NCBI RefSeq assembly: GCF_004297185.1 | Contig: NZ_PGCL01000001.1 | Span: forward strand, 124,001-188,000 | Origin: Methanofollis fontis | Lineage (GTDB): Archaea > Halobacteriota > Methanomicrobia > Methanomicrobiales > Methanofollaceae | DNA length: 64,000 nucleotides | Direction: 5' to 3' | In this document: one piece after another, positions 9,572-18,407 of the stretch | Layout of the letters: the number at the start of each line of letters is the position of its first letter | Position numbering within the stretch: position 1 is the stretch's first letter | Program-made: the position numbers and the translations under genes | The notes under the pieces: model-generated | What the model was told of the DNA's origin: nothing | Databases searched by the model: none | Seen by the model: only the letters and a program-made list of their open reading frames with translations

Positions 9572-10417
9572 ATGAAGCGAGGCTACCGCATCGGCGCCGG
9601 TGTCCGGTCCGACGACGAACGCACCTTCCCGGTGCTTGCCCGGATGTATGAGGTCGGGACGATCGACCATGTCCAGGTGCAGGTGATCCCCGAACCCGCA
9701 CCCCTCTTCCACCGCCACATCGAGAGAATCGCCGATGCCGGGATCACCATCGTCATCCACGCCCCGCACCATGCCCACGGCGTCAACCCCTGCGCTCCGT
9801 CTGCCTACGACGACCGACCGGCGGCTGAAATCCAGGCATGGACCGAATCGGCCCTCGCAGAGACGTTGGAGGCCGCCGACATCACCACCGCCGACCGGAT
9901 CGTGCTCCATACCGGCCGTTACCTGCCGGGAGAGCGGGCAGAGGCGGAGACAACCTTCGCCGCCTTCCTGGACAAACACTTCGACCCCCGCTTCATCCTG
10001 GAAAACCTGCCGTCGGTCTATGCGGACTATCCCCTCCTCGGAAACACCGCCGAAGAACTCGTCCTACTCGGCGGGGGTCGCATCAGGGGTTACTGCCTCG
10101 ATTTCCCCCACCTCTACTGCACCGCCAATTATCTCCACCGCCCTTTTGCAGAACTCCTCGCTCCCTTCGCCGATCTTCCGCTCCGCCTCTTTCACCTCTC
10201 CAACAGCAGGCGCGGCTCGATCACCGACGAGCACCTCCCCCTCGACCACCCGGACGGGGGACTCGACTTCACCGAGGTCATCCCCTTCATCGCACAGCGA
10301 CCCGCCATCGACGTCAGCCTGGAGTATAAACAGAACGATCCGGCGGTTTATGACGAGCAGGTACGGGCATTCGACCGCATCTACCATTCAGTGATGGGAA
10401 CGGCGGAAAAAGAATAG
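9572..10417 (+). CDS. Sugar-phosphate isomerase/epimerase-like TIM-barrel protein
   Basis: A 281-residue protein of the xylose isomerase-like / endonuclease IV TIM-barrel superfamily, expected to bind divalent metal in the cytosol. Barrel-strand motifs appear in order: VQVQVIPEP, TIVIHAPH, DRIVLHTGRY, FILENLPS, GYCLDFPHLY and LRLFHLSNSRRG, followed by DEHLPLDHPDGGLDF. The His, Glu and Asp residues at strand ends fit metal ligands. The substrate cannot be told from sequence. It begins 50 bases after tRNA-Gln and has no clear ribosome site. Confidence 0.8.
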   Translation: MKRGYRIGAGVRSDDERTFPVLARMYEVGTIDHVQVQVIPEPAPLFHRHIERIADAGITIVIHAPHHAHGVNPCAPSAYDDRPAAEIQAWTESALAETLEAADITTADRIVLHTGRYLPGERAEAETTFAAFLDKHFDPRFILENLPSVYADYPLLGNTAEELVLLGGGRIRGYCLDFPHLYCTANYLHRPFAELLAPFADLPLRLFHLSNSRRGSITDEHLPLDHPDGGLDFTEVIPFIAQRPAIDVSLEYKQNDPAVYDEQVRAFDRIYHSVMGTAEKE

Positions 10418-10424
10418 GTATTTT

Positions 10425-11147
10425 TCAGGCAAGGAATGCGGCGAGCACGCCGGTCAGGAAAACGCCGTCGAAGGTGCCCGCTCCCCCGATGCTCACCATC
10501 GGCGCCCCGAGTTCGCCGAGACGGTTGAGATTCAGGAGGTCAGCGCCGATGAGGGTGCCCAGGGTGCCTGAGATATAGGCGATGACCGGTGCGGCGATGA
10601 TCGAGGCATCGCCCCCGCCGGCAAACAGGGCGAGGACCAGGGCAACGAGGAGGGCCACAAGCGGGGGCACAAAGAAGGGCGTGGCAATGCCGAGTCCGGG
10701 CACCGGACGGGCCACGCGGTTGGTGACCAAGGTGACGATCAGCACCCCGACGAGCGACAGGACGAGCACTGTATAGGCCCCCGTGACGATCACCGACTCG
10801 GCCAGGAGGTAGAGCGAGATCAGGAGCGGGATGAGGGCGCCGCCCAGGTTGATCGCCACCGTGGTCTCGGCCGCCATCTCGGGAATCTTATACACCCATC
10901 CGTAGAAGGGGTTGTAGACCTTCTCCATCCGCACCGGCCCGCTCTTCACCGTCGTCAGCGGGAGGTTCACAAAACTCCCGATGAGGGTAAGAACGATCAG
11001 GAGAAGGACCGTCCCCGTCGAAAACCCGAGTTTGGCAAAGGCCCCGCCGATGACGCTCAGGAAGAGGAAGGGGATCAGGATCACCAGGACGACGAAGAGG
11101 AACGCCATCATGATGAGGCTGAAGGGGTTGAAGACGCATCTGCCCAT
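10425..11147 (-). CDS. DUF1614-type membrane protein
   Basis: A 240-residue integral membrane protein with about six to seven helices. The PLTTVKSGP loop and the conserved end GADLLNLNRLGELGAPMVSIGGAGTFDGVFLTG match the DUF1614 family of archaea and bacteria, whose role is unknown. Acidic and glycine residues in the last helices hint at transport, but that is speculation. It is convergent with the TIM-barrel gene and follows flpA on the same strand, with only 21 bases between them. Confidence 0.82.
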   Translation of the reverse strand: MGRCVFNPFSLIMMAFLFVVLVILIPFLFLSVIGGAFAKLGFSTGTVLLLIVLTLIGSFVNLPLTTVKSGPVRMEKVYNPFYGWVYKIPEMAAETTVAINLGGALIPLLISLYLLAESVIVTGAYTVLVLSLVGVLIVTLVTNRVARPVPGLGIATPFFVPPLVALLVALVLALFAGGGDASIIAAPVIAYISGTLGTLIGADLLNLNRLGELGAPMVSIGGAGTFDGVFLTGVLAAFLA

Positions 11148-11168
11148 GGAGAAAAGAGGGATGAGATG

Positions 11169-11774
11169 TTATTTCAGGGCTTCGCAGATGATCGCCGCAT
11201 GATCACGGTGATAGGGCTCGAGCCAGCGCACCTCCCGCACTGACAACCCCCCGGCCTCAAGGACCTCGACCGTCCTGTCCAGCACGTCCTGCGGACTCTG
11301 CCTGATATCGACACTGCGCGTCTTGAGCATCAGCACCAGGGTGCCGCCCGGACGCAGGAAAATGGCGTTTTTCAGGGCGATCCCCGCCTGGTCCGGTTGG
11401 GCCACGTCCTGATAGACGAGATCGACCTCCTCCACCATGCAGGCATAGTGGTCCGGGCGACCCGCATCGTCCATGATCGGGATGATGTTTTTCCTGCGCC
11501 GGCAGACCTCGAGCAGGTCCTGCATCGGGCGCGGGGCGAACTCCACCGCATACACCACCTCCACGTAGTCGGCGACATGGGAGACGGTGGTGCCATTCGC
11601 CGCACCCAGGTAGAGCACCCGCATCGAGGAGGTGAGATCGATCTCCCCCCCGAGGAGGAGGAGCGCCGCGCACTTCGAGCGGTAGGGATCCCAGACACGG
11701 TAGTCCCCGATCGTCCGCTCGCCGTAGACTCCCCCCTCACCCGGGGATACGAGCACGCCCTGGATCCGGATCAT
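11169..11774 (-). CDS. flpA: Fibrillarin-like rRNA/tRNA 2'-O-methyltransferase
   Basis: A 201-residue fibrillarin, the catalytic subunit of archaeal box C/D RNPs, which methylates ribose 2'-OH groups at guide-RNA-directed sites using S-adenosylmethionine. The SAM motif VLYLGAANGTTVSHVADYV sits at about residues 52-70, the acidic motif VEFAP follows, and VYQDVAQPDQAGIALKNA carries the conserved active-site Asp. A short N-terminal region is normal for the archaeal form. Its ATG overlaps the TGA of nop5 (ATGA), so the two partners are translationally coupled. Confidence 0.96.
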   Translation of the reverse strand: MIRIQGVLVSPGEGGVYGERTIGDYRVWDPYRSKCAALLLLGGEIDLTSSMRVLYLGAANGTTVSHVADYVEVVYAVEFAPRPMQDLLEVCRRRKNIIPIMDDAGRPDHYACMVEEVDLVYQDVAQPDQAGIALKNAIFLRPGGTLVLMLKTRSVDIRQSPQDVLDRTVEVLEAGGLSVREVRWLEPYHRDHAAIICEALK

Positions 11775-12616
11775 GGATTGCCTCCCGCCGCATCGATGCG
11801 CCGCTGCGCCCCCTCAAGGAAGCCGGCATCCGGTTCACCCCGGAAATGATCGATTCTGGCCGCAATGGCGAGTTTGGCCGCAAGCACGCGGGCAACACGT
11901 CCCCGCACCTCCTTTGGCGCATTGTGCACCCGGCGGTGCTGGAAGATGATCCCGTGCTTGGGGGAGGGGGCCGCACCGCGGATATGGGAAAAGATGGCGG
12001 TACGGGCACCGAGCACCTGGATGGCACCGGCCGGCATGCGGGCCAGGGAGGAGAGGCCGCCCGCCTCGGCCATCAGGCGCGCCGCCACCAGCCCGCCGAC
12101 CAGGGCGCTCGTATTCGGGAGCACCGCATCGGCCCGACGGGAGACCTCACGGGCAAGACGGGAGCGCATCTCCCCGAGGGCCTCGATCTCCGCCCCGACC
12201 CCCCGCAGTCCGGGGGAGGGGCTGCGCCGGATCCGTCCGGTCAGCGCCTTGCCGCCGCGCCGGTACTTGCGGGTGAAGCCGGGATCGATCACCGATTGCC
12301 ATTCGACGGCGCGTTCGAGGAGGAGGTTGATCACGTGGTCGGCCTCGTCGAGGGTGCGCACCATCTGGAGAAGTTCGACGTCCGGTCCGGCGAGCGCACC
12401 GGCCACCGCCCGGCGGGCGCGCTCCATGCAGACCTCCCTGAGCAGGGAGAGATAGGCAGCGCGGTCCGCCGCCACCCCGCAGATCCGCGCCGTCTCCGGG
12501 TCTGGTCGCCGGAGCGACGGCCCCATCTCCTCTATCCGCCGCACATACGCTGCCGGATCCTTTCCGGGGGGCGTGCACGTCCCTCCTTCGACATCCCCAA
12601 ACCAGTAGCGCTCCAT
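11771..12616 (-). CDS. nop5: Nop5 (Nop56/58-like) box C/D RNP scaffold
   Basis: The chosen start is the ATG at 12616 (MERYWFGDVEGG), because an earlier in-frame start at 12703 would run into the divergent exchanger gene. The 281-residue product has the Nop domain signature PNTSALVGGLVAARLMAEAGG, then LARMPAGAIQVLGA and the KHGIIFQH region. A coiled-coil stretch precedes it (GAEIEALGEMRSRLAREVSRR). Nop5 bridges fibrillarin and L7Ae on guide RNAs. It is shorter than many archaeal Nop5 proteins because the N-terminal domain is reduced. It is directly upstream of flpA, the usual operon order. Confidence 0.93.
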   Translation of the reverse strand: MERYWFGDVEGGTCTPPGKDPAAYVRRIEEMGPSLRRPDPETARICGVAADRAAYLSLLREVCMERARRAVAGALAGPDVELLQMVRTLDEADHVINLLLERAVEWQSVIDPGFTRKYRRGGKALTGRIRRSPSPGLRGVGAEIEALGEMRSRLAREVSRRADAVLPNTSALVGGLVAARLMAEAGGLSSLARMPAGAIQVLGARTAIFSHIRGAAPSPKHGIIFQHRRVHNAPKEVRGRVARVLAAKLAIAARIDHFRGEPDAGFLEGAQRRIDAAGGNP

Positions 12617-12687
12617 CAGAACCCGTGGGCGGGCAGGGACCATTAACATAGGGGACGCGCTCAACCTGATCTCCAGCGGACGACTCC

Positions 12688-13605
12688 ATGATCCTTGAAG
12701 CAATCATATTTCTTGTGGGAATCGCCCTTCTGGTCAAGGGTGCGGACCTCTTTGTCGGCGGCGGGAGCGGTCTTGCCTCCCGCTTCGGCATCTCGGCGGC
12801 CACGATCGGGTTCACGGTCATTGCCTTTGGCACCTCCCTCCCCGAGTTCGTGGTGAGCGTCAACGCCGTCGCAGCCGGCGATCCCGGCATCGCCCTCGGC
12901 AATGTCCTCGGGAGCAACATCGCCAATATCGCCCTTGTGCTGGCCATCTGCGCCTTTATCAGGCCCACCCTCGTGGGGAGCGGAGGCGCCGACATGACCG
13001 AGATCGGGCTGATGCTCTTTGCAACGGCGCTCTTCATCATCTGTGCCTTCAGGGGCGTCTTTGATGCGCTCGCGGGCATCGTGATGCTGGCGGCCTTCGT
13101 CGTCATCCTCACCGTCCTCTGGCAGCGCGGCGGCGTGGAGAATGATGGCGAGGGTATCCGCAGTCACGGGCGCCGCGATATCCTGATGACCGTCGGCGGT
13201 CTCGCCGCTGTGGTGATCGGGGCACAGTTCGTCGTCGACGGCGCCACGGCGATCGCCACATCCTTCGGCATACCGACGATCGTGATCGGGCTCTCGATGG
13301 TGGCGGTCGGCACCTCCCTGCCCGAACTCGCCACCTCCATCATGGCCATCATGCGGAGGGAGGAGGGGATCTCGGTCGGCAACATCCTGGGGAGCAATAT
13401 CTTCAACCTGCTGTTCGTAATCGGCGTGGGCGCCCTCATCGCACCTATCCCGGTCATCAGCCCGGCTGACATCCTTGCCACCGCCCTCTTCTCGGCGGCG
13501 GTCGTCCCCCTGTTTCTCGGGGGCGAACGCTTCACCCGCATCTGGTCGGCCGGACTTCTGGTCGGTTATGCCGGGTATATCGCCCTGATCTTCAACCTCC
13601 TCTAG
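12688..13605 (+). CDS. Calcium/sodium exchanger (CaCA family)
   Basis: A 305-residue membrane protein with ten predicted helices in two inverted halves. Each half carries an alpha-repeat: FTVIAFGTSLPEFVVSVNAV ... GNVLGSNIANIALVL, and LSMVAVGTSLPELATSIMAI ... GNILGSNIFNLLFVI. The paired Glu residues in GTSLPE and the GS(N)N loops are the ion-binding core, both intact. It matches the short YrbG/NCX_Mj type, which exchanges Ca2+ for Na+ across the cytoplasmic membrane. It is divergent from nop5 with 71 bases between. Confidence 0.94.
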   Translation: MILEAIIFLVGIALLVKGADLFVGGGSGLASRFGISAATIGFTVIAFGTSLPEFVVSVNAVAAGDPGIALGNVLGSNIANIALVLAICAFIRPTLVGSGGADMTEIGLMLFATALFIICAFRGVFDALAGIVMLAAFVVILTVLWQRGGVENDGEGIRSHGRRDILMTVGGLAAVVIGAQFVVDGATAIATSFGIPTIVIGLSMVAVGTSLPELATSIMAIMRREEGISVGNILGSNIFNLLFVIGVGALIAPIPVISPADILATALFSAAVVPLFLGGERFTRIWSAGLLVGYAGYIALIFNLL

Positions 13606-14837
13606 AGCACCGCCACGCCCAGGGAGGAGAGGATCACCGGCACCATCACCGCTCCCATGCAGGAGACGCGTCGCACCTCGACAAGGGCCGGCACCCGCCC
13701 GATCAGGGTGGCGGCGCCCAGGATGAAGAGCCCGAAGGGGCCGCAGAGCAGAAAGGAAAGGACGACCACAAACAGGATCACGATGCGGTTCAGGTGACGG
13801 AGCGGCATTTTTGAGAAGATTCCAGCCGTCCCCGAGAGGAGAAGAGTCAGCCCGAAGGCGACGGCGGCGGCAAGCACGCCGGCGAGGAGCAGCATCGGAT
13901 AGGACGGGAGGGTGAGGGTGCCGAGGGCCGCCATCACCCCGTTTCTCATCCTCCCGATCGCATACAGGGCAGCAAGCCCGATGAAGGCGTTCGCCGTGTT
14001 CGCCGCACTCGTTGCCACGATATAACCGCGCCGCTCGTCCCCGTAGTCGATCACCGATGCCAGCACGGCATTTGCCGCGGCATTGGAGAGGCCCGGCAGC
14101 CAACCGACGATCGCGCCCGCCGCCGAACCGGCAAGGGAGGTGCGGACGAGGGAGCGAACGGGCGGGAGGGAGGCAATCCGCTCCTGCGGCGGCATCCTCC
14201 CTTCTGCCGCCGATAGCAGGACGGCGACGCCGAAGAGACCGGAGAGAAGGGGCATGAGCACCGAACTCCCGCCGTTCCATGCCAGATATGAATAGCGGAA
14301 GGCAAACAACCCGAGCAACCCGGAGACACAGAAGATCCCCGCCGACCACGAGGGGGACTCTGAGAAGACGACGAGGTAACAGGCGACGACCAGCAGGATC
14401 AGACCAATCCCCCAGTCGATGGCGGGCTGGAGGGAGGGCAGGAGAAGGATGAAGAGGGCGGAGAGGGGGAGCGCCCAGAGAACGGCGCATGCGCTGCCGA
14501 CGGCCGAGAGGCGCACCGCTTCGGACGCCCGCCCCTCGAGACAGAGGGCATGGGCGGGGAGGACCATCACCGCCGTATCGGCGTCCGGCACCCCGAGAAA
14601 GGTGGAGGGGACGCAGTCCAGGAAGGTATGGGTGACCAGGGCGGCGACGAGCGCTGCCGCCAGAACAGGCGTGCCGAGCGTCCCGACGAGCAGGGGGGAT
14701 ACCGAGAGGAGGAGGCCGGCCATCGTATTCGCATGAACGCCGGGGACAAGACCGCTGACGGCACCGAGGGCGGCGCCGGCCAGCGTGCCGGCGATGAGGG
14801 GGGCGATCACACTGGGAGGATCGTCCCGGCCACTCAT
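13602..14837 (-). CDS. TctA/DUF112-like tripartite transporter permease family protein
   Basis: A 411-residue integral membrane protein with about ten helices. The N-terminal GLVPGVHANTMAGLLLS and the central GWLPGLSNAAANAVLAS are the paired G-x-x-PG-x-x repeats of the TctA/DUF112 family. Archaeal members usually lack the bacterial TctB and TctC partners, and none is visible here. The substrate is unknown; a carboxylate is possible by family. Its stop overlaps the stop of the convergent exchanger by 4 bases. Confidence 0.82.
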   Translation of the reverse strand: MSGRDDPPSVIAPLIAGTLAGAALGAVSGLVPGVHANTMAGLLLSVSPLLVGTLGTPVLAAALVAALVTHTFLDCVPSTFLGVPDADTAVMVLPAHALCLEGRASEAVRLSAVGSACAVLWALPLSALFILLLPSLQPAIDWGIGLILLVVACYLVVFSESPSWSAGIFCVSGLLGLFAFRYSYLAWNGGSSVLMPLLSGLFGVAVLLSAAEGRMPPQERIASLPPVRSLVRTSLAGSAAGAIVGWLPGLSNAAANAVLASVIDYGDERRGYIVATSAANTANAFIGLAALYAIGRMRNGVMAALGTLTLPSYPMLLLAGVLAAAVAFGLTLLLSGTAGIFSKMPLRHLNRIVILFVVVLSFLLCGPFGLFILGAATLIGRVPALVEVRRVSCMGAVMVPVILSSLGVAVL

Positions 14838-14902
14838 AAAAGGTGCCGGTATGCGAGAGAGGGGGAAACGGTGATATCACACCCGCACCGACCATTCCTC
14901 CA

Positions 14903-15595
14903 ATGTTGATCGCGATCACCCGTCTGGCCGAGAAGGCAGGGAAGGACGCCGGCGTCTGCGCGGCATTCGGGCACACATGCTATACCGTCTCGCCCCTCAG
15001 GGCCGAGGTCATCGGGGACGAGGTGGAGCGATTTGTAGAGGAGGCAAACCGGGGAGCATTCGACTGCATCTTCTTCACATCCGCCCTCCCCGCAGCGATC
15101 GTGGCGCCGCTGCTTGACCTGCCCCACCCGGTCAGGCTTGTGGCGATCGGTCCGCAAACGGCGCGGACACTTGTTGAGTTCGGTCTGTCGCCCGAAACCC
15201 TGCCGTCCTTTTATTCCGCCGATTTCGCCCCCCATATCGGGGAATGGCTCCGAGGAAAACGGGTGGGCATCCCGAGGGCGGCGGTCCCGAACCCTGACCT
15301 GCTCTCCTCCATCAGGGCGGCGGGGGGGGAGGCCTGCGAGTACCCCTGCTATGACCTCATACCCTCCGGGGAGGACCTGGACACCGGACGGGCAGACGCC
15401 GTGCTGTTCACGAGCGCCTCCTCTTTCAGGGAGGCGCGCTGGAGTCGCCGCTCAGGGCAGATCGTCATCGCCATCGGACGGGTGACGGCGCGGGCGATGG
15501 AGGAGGGCGATGTCGTCCCGGACGTGGTGGGGGACGGATCCCTCTCCGGAACCCTGGAGGCCCTGAACACCCACACAGGAGCGGCCGATGTCTGA
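14903..15595 (+). CDS. hemD: Uroporphyrinogen-III synthase
   Basis: The start is placed at the ATG of MLIAITRLAEKAGKDA (14903); the upstream extension from 14843 has no family-like sequence. The 230-residue product has the two-lobe HemD pattern: FDCIFFTSALPA in the first lobe and VLFTSASSFREA in the second, with VAIGPQTARTL and IAIGRVTARAMEE as the paired conserved strands. It cyclises hydroxymethylbilane to uroporphyrinogen III, needed for F430, cobamides and sirohaem-type cofactors. Similarity in this family is always low, so function rests on the pattern. The end overlaps cbf5 by 8 bases. Confidence 0.88.
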   Translation: MLIAITRLAEKAGKDAGVCAAFGHTCYTVSPLRAEVIGDEVERFVEEANRGAFDCIFFTSALPAAIVAPLLDLPHPVRLVAIGPQTARTLVEFGLSPETLPSFYSADFAPHIGEWLRGKRVGIPRAAVPNPDLLSSIRAAGGEACEYPCYDLIPSGEDLDTGRADAVLFTSASSFREARWSRRSGQIVIAIGRVTARAMEEGDVVPDVVGDGSLSGTLEALNTHTGAADV

Positions 15596-16514
15596 GCGCC
15601 GCCTGCCGGGCGTGCCGCCCGCCGGCCTGATCGTCGTCGACAAGCCGCGAGGACCGTCGAGCCATCAGGTCGCTGCATGGGTCGGCGATATGCTCGGCGT
15701 GCCGGTGGGGCATGCCGGTACCCTTGACCCGCAGGTTTCGGGCGTGCTCGTGGTCATGACCGGTCCGGCGGTCCGCCTCGCCCCGGTGCTCCTGCGCGAA
15801 CAGAAGGAGTATGTCTGCGCCATGCGCCTCCACGGGGACGCCGATCGCACCCGGATCGAGGAGACCGCCGCCACCTTTGTTGGGCGGGTCTACCAGCGCC
15901 CGCCCCGCCGGAGCGCCGTGAAGCGGACGCTGCGGATCAGGAAGATCCGCGACCTTGAGATCCTGGACATCGAGGGGAGGCTGGTGCTCTTCCGCGTCGT
16001 CTGCGATGCAGGCACCTACATCAGGTCCCTCTGCCACCATCTCGGTCTGGCCATCGGAACCGGCGCCCATATGCAGGAGCTCCGCCGGACGCGCTCGGGG
16101 TCGTTCACCGAGGATGAGGCGGTCAGCCTCCATGATATCAGGGATGCCGCTGTCGCCACCGAGGGCGGGGATCCGGCGCCCCTCTCCCGGATCATCCTGC
16201 CGCCGGTGCGGGGGATCGGGGACATGCCCAGGATCGTGGTGCGTGATGCGGCGATCGACGCCCTCTGCCACGGGGCGCGCCTTGCCGGCGTGGGTGTGGT
16301 CTCCCGGACAAAGTACCGCAAAGGAGAGACGGTCGCCGTCCTCTCGCAAAAGGACGAACTTGTCTGTCTCGGCGAGGCGCTCTCTGCGAGCGATGCCTAC
16401 GCACCGGGTGAGACCGGACTGGTGCTCGCCCCCCGGACGGTGATGATGGCGCCGGGCACCTATCCGCGGGGGTGGCGATCCAGAGAGCGACCGGAACCGA
16501 CGACCCGGGCATGA
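15588..16514 (+). CDS. cbf5: H/ACA RNP pseudouridine synthase Cbf5
   Basis: A 308-residue TruB-family protein. The catalytic motif GHAGTLDPQVSGVL carries Asp near residue 47, preceded by VDKPRGPSSHQV. A conserved FRVVCDAGTYIRSLCHHLG block and a C-terminal PUA domain (about residues 215-295) complete the archaeal Cbf5 layout. It is the catalytic subunit of H/ACA guide RNPs (with Nop10, Gar1 and L7Ae, not in this window) and also acts on tRNA position 55. A GGAG site lies in the hemD tail, so translation is probably coupled. Confidence 0.94.
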   Translation: MSERRLPGVPPAGLIVVDKPRGPSSHQVAAWVGDMLGVPVGHAGTLDPQVSGVLVVMTGPAVRLAPVLLREQKEYVCAMRLHGDADRTRIEETAATFVGRVYQRPPRRSAVKRTLRIRKIRDLEILDIEGRLVLFRVVCDAGTYIRSLCHHLGLAIGTGAHMQELRRTRSGSFTEDEAVSLHDIRDAAVATEGGDPAPLSRIILPPVRGIGDMPRIVVRDAAIDALCHGARLAGVGVVSRTKYRKGETVAVLSQKDELVCLGEALSASDAYAPGETGLVLAPRTVMMAPGTYPRGWRSRERPEPTTRA

Positions 16515-16579
16515 AGACCCCGCCGACTCCAGAGAGATAGAATTAAAAAACCACGCCGCCAATAGTTTAAGGCACGACT

Positions 16580-16664
16580 GCTGAGGTAGTCTAGTGGTAG
16601 GGCGCGGGCCTGGAAAGCCCGTGGGGCGTTGAGCCCCTCGGGAGTTCAAATCTCCCCCTCAGCG
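16580..16664 (+). tRNA. tRNA-Ser (GGA)
   Basis: Acceptor stem GCTGAGG/CCTCAGC, anticodon stem CGGGC/GCCCG with loop CTGGAAA (anticodon GGA), a long variable arm (TGGGGCGTTGAGCCCCT) and T arm GGGAG-TTCAAAT-CTCCC. This is a class II tRNA with G as discriminator, as expected for archaeal tRNA-Ser. CCA is not encoded. Confidence 0.95.
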
Positions 16665-16684
16665 TTCGTAAATACATCTTCTGT

Positions 16685-16769
16685 GCCGGGGTAGTCTAGT
16701 CCGGGAAGGCGGTAGCCTCGAAAGCTACTGGTGTTCGGCACCTCGGGAGTTCAAATCTCCCCCCCGGCG
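16685..16769 (+). tRNA. tRNA-Ser (CGA)
   Basis: Acceptor stem GCCGGGG/CCCCGGC, anticodon stem GTAGC/GCTAC with loop CTCGAAA (anticodon CGA), a long variable arm and the same T arm as the preceding tRNA-Ser. It starts only 20 bases after the other tRNA-Ser, so the pair may be co-transcribed and probably arose by duplication. Confidence 0.95.
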
Positions 16770-17274
16770 TTTTCAATTTAAGTTCAATTCTCCAGTGAAA
16801 TCTTCAAATATCGCCATTTTACCGGGCACACACATGCCGGACCAGCAGGGCCGGAGCGTTCTTCGGTCAGGTAGCCCGGCACCCCCTCCCCGGTGTGAAA
16901 AAACCGACATTCCAGCCGCATTTTCCCAATTCCGAGCGCCCGGATCTCGAATATACGAGGAGATCTCCAGGAATGGACATCCTGGAGGGATCAGGCCGAA
17001 TAAACCGACATCCATGCGGTTTGATGGAAAAACGAGAGCCCATTTTCCGCAGAGAGGGGGGAACGGTCGACAGGGGATCAGCGGGGAGGCACACGGGACA
17101 GGAGAAGTGTCGAAATAAGCCGCCTTTCTCGAAGAGGATATGGCGGGGAATGTGGCAGATACCGGATTTCAGAGGCGATTATGAGATTTCTTCAGCCACC
17201 CTTCCCATGGTCCGGACCTGCCGCGGTTCACGATGCAGAAGCACCGCCGGTAAAAATTGGATGGACCTGAAAAA
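16770..17274. other. 505-bp gap with a perfect hairpin, no convincing gene
   Basis: No reading frame here has a good start, ribosome site or recognisable product, though some frames are open on both strands. It contains a perfect 8-bp inverted repeat with a 7-base loop (16965-16972 with 16980-16987, CTCCAGGA/TCCTGGAG). Two loosely similar pieces beginning AAACCGACAT occur near 16907 and 17006. I saw no RNase P or SRP RNA core motif. Confidence 0.5.
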
Positions 17275-18381
17275 TTATTTTAAGAGCAGCATTGTAGCCG
17301 TCTGGTTTATGTGACCGATATACTCCTCGCCATAGGTGCTGAACCCGATTGTGGGGATCTCGGCAAACAACCTGCCATAGTCATCTGTCGCTCCATTTGC
17401 CTCAAGTTCGAGGGTTCGCAGAATGCAATTGAAGTTGATCAGCGCCGACACCCCCTCCATCGAGGACACATTCCCGTCTAACGCAGACGCCGTGTCCTCG
17501 ATGATATCGGTCGATTCCAGGAGGGAGAGCTCCATACCTTCATTGACATTACAGTAGAACCGTATCTTCCCGTCCTGGATCTGTTGCGGACTCCGGACAT
17601 AGATCTCTTCGCCCGCGACAAGACCAACCGGATGGCGCATGAAGTGGTTGACGGCATCCTCCACCGTCGTCCCGAGGGCCTCGGCATATGCCCGTGATGC
17701 AGGCATTCCATCAAATTCTAGGATTTCACGGTTCGCTTCATCCACCTTTGTCGGAGTGAGCACGTTGTCAAGAGTGACGAAACTCTGGGTCTTTATAATC
17801 CCGAATCCCTTTGAGGGCCGGATCACTGCAAGGACTGCAGCATTTGTGTAGGTCTTCCCGTCAGCAAACACATGAGTTGAAGAAAACTGGAGGTCGTCCC
17901 CTGCAGAACCGCCGATGAAGGTGACATCGGTCAGGTCGCCAATCTTCTCCATCGTCCTCTCTTCGGCACCACTGAGGCCATCGATCAGGATCATCCCGAC
18001 ATATTTCTGGAAATCAAGATCCTTCATCGAAACACCGAAGTGATCCTTGAACCGGGTGAAAGCGGCATAAACGCTGTTTGGATCCTTCAGGTCCTCGACG
18101 ACCTGGAGATCGATGTCCTCCACAGTTTCTGCATCAAGAGCCATGGCAACAAGGGAGTTCTTCAGCATTTTTCCACTGATAATCTCTCCTGCAGTTGTGC
18201 AACCAAAAACACGGGCGCCCGCAAAGCCCTGGTTCATTCCTGCACTGATCGATGCGGGATCAAACACCGACGACGAGAAAAAGACCACCGCTTTCGGATC
18301 CATGCCTGCAAAGGAATCCTTGATTTCAGAAACAGCACCATCAACAGACGTATTTTGAGAACATGCAATTTTGACACTCAT
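17275..18381 (-). CDS. FIST-domain sensory protein
   Basis: A 368-residue soluble protein made of FIST_N (about 25-215) and FIST_C (about 220-360), a sensory pair thought to bind small ligands. Typical family phrases are VFFSSSVFDPASI, ARVFGCTTAGEI, VTFIGGSAGDDLQ, the VNEGMELSLLES segment, and GVSALINFNCILRTLEL ... PTIGFSTYGEEYIGHINQTATMLLL at the end. It lacks any output domain, so it probably passes information to another protein. AAGGTG precedes the ATG. The 66-residue gene just upstream and the nearby chemoreceptor and kinase suggest a signalling role. Confidence 0.92.
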   Translation of the reverse strand: MSVKIACSQNTSVDGAVSEIKDSFAGMDPKAVVFFSSSVFDPASISAGMNQGFAGARVFGCTTAGEIISGKMLKNSLVAMALDAETVEDIDLQVVEDLKDPNSVYAAFTRFKDHFGVSMKDLDFQKYVGMILIDGLSGAEERTMEKIGDLTDVTFIGGSAGDDLQFSSTHVFADGKTYTNAAVLAVIRPSKGFGIIKTQSFVTLDNVLTPTKVDEANREILEFDGMPASRAYAEALGTTVEDAVNHFMRHPVGLVAGEEIYVRSPQQIQDGKIRFYCNVNEGMELSLLESTDIIEDTASALDGNVSSMEGVSALINFNCILRTLELEANGATDDYGRLFAEIPTIGFSTYGEEYIGHINQTATMLLLK

Positions 18382-18407
18382 TTTTTCACCTTGATTAACT
18401 GTTCAGT

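Noticed and set aside
12661-14976. A 771-residue minus-strand frame spanning the exchanger and transporter genes
   Set aside because: It is the out-of-frame shadow of the TctA-like gene and antisense to the exchanger; the Arg/Pro-rich translation has no domain.
16580-17274. Possible integrated element at the tRNA-Ser pair
   Set aside because: No integrase, no repeat of the tRNA 3' end and no foreign-looking genes were found downstream.
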